Source of the DNA: Rugosimonospora acidiphila
Lineage (GTDB): Bacteria > Actinomycetota > Actinomycetes > Mycobacteriales > Micromonosporaceae
Direction of reading: 5' to 3'
Length of the DNA: 64,000 bases
Assembly (NCBI RefSeq): GCF_039543385.1
Contig: NZ_BAABJQ010000008.1
Span: forward strand, 248,001-312,000
Shown: in pieces, positions 59,836 through 64,000 of the stretch
Numbering within the stretch: position 1 is the stretch's first letter
Layout: each line of letters starts with the position of its first letter
Position numbers and translations under genes: made by a program
The notes under the pieces: generated by a model
The model's input: the letters and a program-made list of their open reading frames with translations, nothing else
Told to the model about the DNA's origin: nothing
Databases searched by the model: none

Positions 59836-60717
59836 ATGGCTGACTACCTGAAGGGAACTGTCCGCTCCGCGGACGGGACGACGATTGGTTACCGGCAGTA
59901 CGGCAGCGGCCCTGGGCTGATCGTCGTGCACGGTGGGATGAAGGCGGGACAGCACTTCTCGACGCTCGCTGCCGACCTCAGCGATCGATTCCAGGTGTAC
60001 CTGCCGGACCGACGGGGGCGTGGACGCAGCGGATCGCACGGCACCGCCTTCGGGATGCAGCGCGAGGTCGAGGACCTCCAGGCGCTCGTCGCCGCCACAG
60101 GTGCCAGCCTCGTCTTCGGACACAGCTCCGGTGCGCTGGTCAGCCTGCGGGCCGCCTTGTCCATTCCCGCACTGGACCGCGTCGCTCTCTACGAGCCGCC
60201 GCTGCCGGTCCACGACTCGGTGCCGACGGAATGGCTGCCGCGCTTTGACCGTGAGATCGCCGTCGGCAGGCGCTCCGCCGCGGCGGTCACGGCCTTGAAA
60301 GGATTGCGCACCGAGCCGACGTTCTCGCGGCTCCCGCGATGGCTGCTGACCGGCGTCGGGGCAGTCGGCCTGCGTACCGAGCGCCCGCCCGACGACGAAG
60401 TGTCCATCGCCGAGCTGATCCCCACCATGCACTTCGACGTCCAGCTCATCCGGGAGATGGCCGACACCGCATCGAAACACGCGACGCTGAAGGTGCCCGT
60501 CCTACTCCTGGGCGGCACCAGGAGCCCGGACTATCTCAGCGTCGCACTCCGCGAACTGGCATCCGTGCTCCCGCGCGCGCAGCGGGTCACCCTGCACGGA
60601 CTCGACCACTCGGGCCCCGAAGACGACGGCAGCCCGCTGGTGGTGGCCCAGGTTCTGCGCGACTTCTTCACCGCACCACGAAGGCCCGACCATGAACGCC
60701 AGACCGTGAAGTCCTGA
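59836..60717 (+). CDS. Alpha/beta hydrolase, probable TetR target
   Basis: 293 residues from ATG 59836. Motifs: H-G-G-M-K (oxyanion region), P-D-R-R-G-R-G-R-S-G, nucleophile elbow F-G-H-S-S-G-A (Ser at about 101), and the late pair G-G-T-R-S-P-D and G-L-D-H-S-G (His). It has the size and pattern of esterases or haloalkane-type hydrolases with a helical cap (about 140-220). No signal peptide. Induction through the divergent TetR by the compound it degrades is a natural model, but unproven. Confidence 0.88.
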   Translation: MADYLKGTVRSADGTTIGYRQYGSGPGLIVVHGGMKAGQHFSTLAADLSDRFQVYLPDRRGRGRSGSHGTAFGMQREVEDLQALVAATGASLVFGHSSGALVSLRAALSIPALDRVALYEPPLPVHDSVPTEWLPRFDREIAVGRRSAAAVTALKGLRTEPTFSRLPRWLLTGVGAVGLRTERPPDDEVSIAELIPTMHFDVQLIREMADTASKHATLKVPVLLLGGTRSPDYLSVALRELASVLPRAQRVTLHGLDHSGPEDDGSPLVVAQVLRDFFTAPRRPDHERQTVKS

Positions 60718-60767
60718 CCATGAGGGCCAGGGCGACGGGAGACGGTGACGCCACAGTTGGCGTGGCG

Positions 60768-60801
60768 CGGGTGGTGGCGGACCCATACCCGCCACCACCC
60801 G
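60768..60801. terminator. Bidirectional terminator between hydrolase and protease genes
   Basis: Perfect 13-bp arms CGGGTGGTGGCGG (60768-60780) and its complement (60789-60801) enclose an 8-base loop. It lies between converging genes. Confidence 0.9.
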
Positions 60802-60827
60802 ACCGCCAGCTTCGGCGAACGGACCGG

Positions 60828-63800
60828 TTATGCCGCGCGACCGTAGCCGTAGGCGTGGATGACGGTCAGTGTCACGGTGTTGCCCCGGCTGTCCGCGGCC
60901 GTGGCGCGCAACGACACGAACCCGCTGCCACCCGGGTCCGGTACCAGCGCCGCGCCGTTGCTCACCCTGACCGCCTTCCACGTGGCGCCGTCGTCGACCG
61001 ACGCCTCGACCGTGAGCTTGGTGAGTTTGCCGACCGGTGCGCCGGCCTGTGGGATCGCCGCGACCGGCACCGCGACGACCCGGCCGGCCGGCGCGCTGTC
61101 GTCATCGTCGAGCGATGGGCTGAACCGGACCGTCCACAGCGGTAGTGCGGTCGGCCCGTTGGTGGGCGCGGAACCGAACGTCCAGGCGATGTCGGTCGTC
61201 GTCGACAGGACGAACGGTGCACCGCGCTCGGCGTGCAGCTCCAGCCGGTACGAGCCGTTCCCGTCGGGCATCGGCAGGGCGAGGCCGCGGTTCCCGTCAG
61301 CGCTGGCGATCTGGGTGCCGTCGCGGTACAGGGTGGCCGCGCTGGTGGAGCCGCTGGTATCGCCGGGGCGGCCGGCGCCGTCGCCGTAGAGCGGCACGTC
61401 CACCTGGAGCTGGTCGCCGGTACGGGTGATGCCCGCCGACATACCCAGGGCCGTCCTGGTGGGCAGCGACGGGGCGAACACGCCGGCGTTCCACCGCTCG
61501 TGGTAGGTGACCCCAGGCTGGTACGCGACGGGGTATTCCGGGGTGCTGTCCGCCGATGCCGCGCCGTCGGGGGAGGAACCGGAGAACTGCCCGGCCGACT
61601 CGATGCCGGGCCCGGCACTGTAGTACTCGGTGCGGTGCGACGGCAGATCGACGGGCAGGAGGGGTCCGAAGTCTCCCACGCCGAGCGTCGAGGATCCGGT
61701 CATCACGCTGCGCATGCCGACCTCGCCGGGGAACGAACGATCCAGGTCCACCCGCACCCGGGCCAGGTCGTGGTCGGCCACGGTGCGCTGGTACCCATTG
61801 ACCATCCGCCCGGTCACCGGGAAGAACAGCGAGTAGAGGTACGGGCTGTTGGCGGTGCCACCGTTGGCGTCGGCCTTCGCTCACTGGCCGGCGACGATGG
61901 AGAAGAACGCGTCGTCGGTGGTGTCGGGGCCGATCCGGCCGGCGAACAAGTCGTTGAAAGACGTGCCGAGCGCGATCTGCCCGGCCGTCCCCTGTGGACG
62001 GTCGGTGTACGAGGCCACCTCGGCGTACACCTGTTGCGCCGAGGGTTGGGGCACGGTCACCGACAGTGGGCGCGCGGTCCGGGCGTCGGCGACGATCGTC
62101 AGCGGCCGGTCGACGTCGAGGTCGGGCTGTGTCAGCAGGGTCGCGCTCATGGTTGGCTTGCCGGAGCCGTCGGTGGCGTCCTCCGGGGTGAAAATGGTGC
62201 TGGACAGGGTGTAATGGCCCGTGGGCACCCGGAACGTGACGCTGTTGTTCGGGGCCTGGTCCAACCAGGTGAACTGCACCGTGGCGCTGTCGCGCTTGCT
62301 GAGCATGGTGGAGTAGCCCTGCGGTGCCGCGCCGTCGCGGTCCAGGTTCGTGATGGTCACGTCGTAGCTTTCGACCTCCTTGGTCACCGCCACCGGAGTG
62401 CGCACCACCGTGTCCCCGGCGGTGCCGGTCAGCCAGCCGCTGATGTAACCGTCCGGGCCCGCGACGCGGGTGTCGACGGTGACGGTGGCCGTCGCGTCGC
62501 CGCCGGCCGGCACCACGACCGACGCGGGGCTGACCGTGAACAGCCCGGCGGGTGCCGGCGTCCCGTCCGGGTTGATGGCCGCCACCGCCAGGTTCAGAGC
62601 GACGTCTGTCGATCCGTCGTTGTGGTAGCTGACGGTGGAGTCGCGTGCGGCGTCGTCCTGGTGCGGCCACTCCTGCGTGCCGAATCCGATGCTGGCCGGC
62701 GTGCTGGTCAGCGACTGGGTGATGGCGCGGGCCACGTCGACCCGCCCGGCTCCCTGCGCGTACGACCCGTACGCCGGGTTCGGCTTGGCCGAAGCCATCA
62801 GCGCCGCTTTGAGCTTCTGCCCCGACCAGTCGGGATGCTGTTGGGCCAGGATGGCCGCGGCGCCGGCGACGTGGGGAGCCGCCATCGAGGTACCCGACAG
62901 GGTCGTGTACGGGTCACCGGGGTTGCCGGGAACCTGGGTCGCGTCCTTGCCCCGCGCCGCCGTGATGTTCACGCCCGGCGCGGCGAGGTCCGGCTTCAAC
63001 CTGCCGTCGCCGGTCGGTCCGCGACGGGAGAAGTCGGCCAGTGCGTCCTGGTCGTCGACGGCACCGACGGTCAGCGCGTCGGCGGCTGTACCGGGCGACC
63101 CGATGGCACCCTCGGTCACGCCGTCGGCGTTGCCCGCGGCGACCACGAACAGGGTGCCGTACTCGTCGCTGAGCGTCTGCACCGCCTGCTCGACCGGGTC
63201 CACCACAGTGGGATCGTCCTCGCCGTCCAGGCTGAGGTTGACGATCTTCGCGTGCTGGTCAGCCGCCGCCCACGTCATCCCGGCCAGCACCCAGGACTCG
63301 GCGCAGCCCCCGATGACGCAGACCTTGCCGTCGAGCAGCTTCGCGCCTGGCGCCACGCCCTTGTACTTGCCGTCCGACGCCGCGCCGGTGCTGGCGATGG
63401 TGGCCGCCACGTGCGTACCGTGGCCGGACAGGTCGGCGTCCGGCTCGGTGCCCTCGGTGAAGTTCCGCCGCCCGATCACCTGACCGGCCAGGTCGGGGTG
63501 GGTGTCGTCGATGCCGGTGTCCAGCACGGCAACGGTGGTACCCGCGCCGGTGTACCCGGCCGCCCACGCCGTCGGCGCGCCGATCTGCGGCACGCTTACG
63601 TCCAGGCTCGGCCGCAGCATCGCGTCCAGCCACACCTTGCTCACGTTCGAGCGCAGGGTGCGCGGGGCCGCTTCGCCACCGGTCAACGCCTGCCACGCCT
63701 GCGTCGCCGTGGCGTGCGGCTCGCGCACCGCGGCGCCGTTGACCGCCGGCAGGCTCACCGCCGCCGTCGTGCCGGTCACGGCGGCGGGTGCGCTGCGCGC

Positions 63801-64000
63801 CGCGGCGGTCGGCGCGCCGCCGGCCAGAATGAGGGGAAGCTGATCCTGGCTGTCGTAGCCCGCGGCCACCAGGCCGGTCACGTCGAACAGCCGCGGATCC
63901 AGGCGCCCGGCGGCCAACAACGGCCCCGCGTCGCTGGGCACCACGTGCACGTCACCGCCGGCGGTCGTGACGCTGAAGGTGACACCGGCCCGGCCGGGAG
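60828..64000 (-). pseudogene. Subtilisin-family (S8) serine protease interrupted by an in-frame TGA; 5' end beyond the window
   Basis: The gene enters from the right edge with its start and signal peptide missing. The S8 catalytic triad is intact: Asp in V-L-D-T-G-I-D, His in S-G-H-G-T-H-V-A, Ser in L-S-G-T-S-M-A-A-P-H-V-A-G. A long C-terminal region of beta domains follows. At 61881-61883 the frame meets TGA after F-F-S-I-V-A-G-Q. It continues in the same frame as A-K-A-D-A-N-G-G-T-A-N-S-P-Y-L-Y and on for about 350 codons to 60828. A single change from TGG (Trp) to TGA would explain it. The shortened protein keeps the whole catalytic domain, so it may still be active. Confidence 0.85.

Noticed and set aside
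61881..61883. Selenocysteine or programmed readthrough at the protease TGA
   Set aside because: No selenocysteine element was seen and Trp fits the context; simple nonsense or error is preferred, with readthrough left as a test.

Overview
The window reads as chromosomal DNA of a high-GC Gram-positive bacterium (Actinomycetota). Codons strongly prefer G or C at the third position. GTG and TTG starts are frequent, genes are often coupled by ATGA or GTGA overlaps, and many proteins carry actinobacterial-style Sec, Tat or lipoprotein signals. The gene content (EfeOB, large secreted Ig-like and beta-helix proteins, an ECF sigma factor with a DGPF-domain partner, several TetR, MarR and PadR switches) would fit a Micromonosporaceae-like filamentous actinomycete, but the family is an inference. 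I saw no rRNA, tRNA, CRISPR array, phage module or intact insertion sequence.

Layout. 1-8442: two adjacent secreted multi-Ig proteins, the second a phosphoesterase (phospholipase C type). 8483-10887: efeO-efeB iron-uptake pair without an efeU permease. 11003-13019: two divergent paralogues of a secreted C40-like cysteine hydrolase, one of them frameshifted. 13020-14011: decayed DNA with a possible ISL3 transposase scrap. 14012-16609: secreted GH5-like glycoside hydrolase with three chitin-binding modules. 16857-17984: exported TNT-type NAD glycohydrolase toxin and a small probable immunity protein. 18019-22018: TetR-controlled MFS exporter and dxs, with twin operators. 22002-26668: an alpha/beta hydrolase with Asn in the nucleophile position, and a MacB/FtsX-type ABC transporter. 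26669-29406: MFS exporter under a 40-bp palindrome, and a padR-membrane-membrane operon with a perfect operator. 29609-34029: a PPOX flavoprotein, then a two-gene operon of an HExxH-ankyrin protein and a leucine-rich-repeat protein. 34266-37533: tandemly duplicated secreted beta-helix proteins. 37772-39447: ECF sigma factor and DGPF protein. 39448-47028: small genes, a 7-bp tandem repeat, TetR and MarR switches with palindromic operators, and an RpiR-hydrolase fusion with an apparently leaderless promoter. 47461-50226: large secreted beta-helix protein. 50396-55153: ABC exporter, VTT protein, CDP-alcohol phosphatidyltransferase and a LuxR-type two-component system. 55258-60717: secreted S33 peptidase, membrane proteins, and a TetR with its target hydrolase. 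60828-64000: subtilisin-family protease interrupted by one in-frame TGA.

How the genes work together. Much of the window faces the cell envelope or exterior: adhesion-like Ig and beta-helix proteins, wall and glycan hydrolases, a toxin, proteases and exporters. These are interleaved with one-component regulators whose palindromic operators can be read directly between divergent genes. The strongest candidate for an undescribed system is the overlapping pair at 30434-34029 (HExxH-ankyrin plus LRR with a C-terminal G-D-Q-I-N-V-G-N-V module). The TNT toxin-immunity pair and the RpiR-hydrolase fusion come next. Several secreted-protein genes carry the rare Leu codon TTA, which would fit developmental control if the organism uses a bldA-type tRNA switch.
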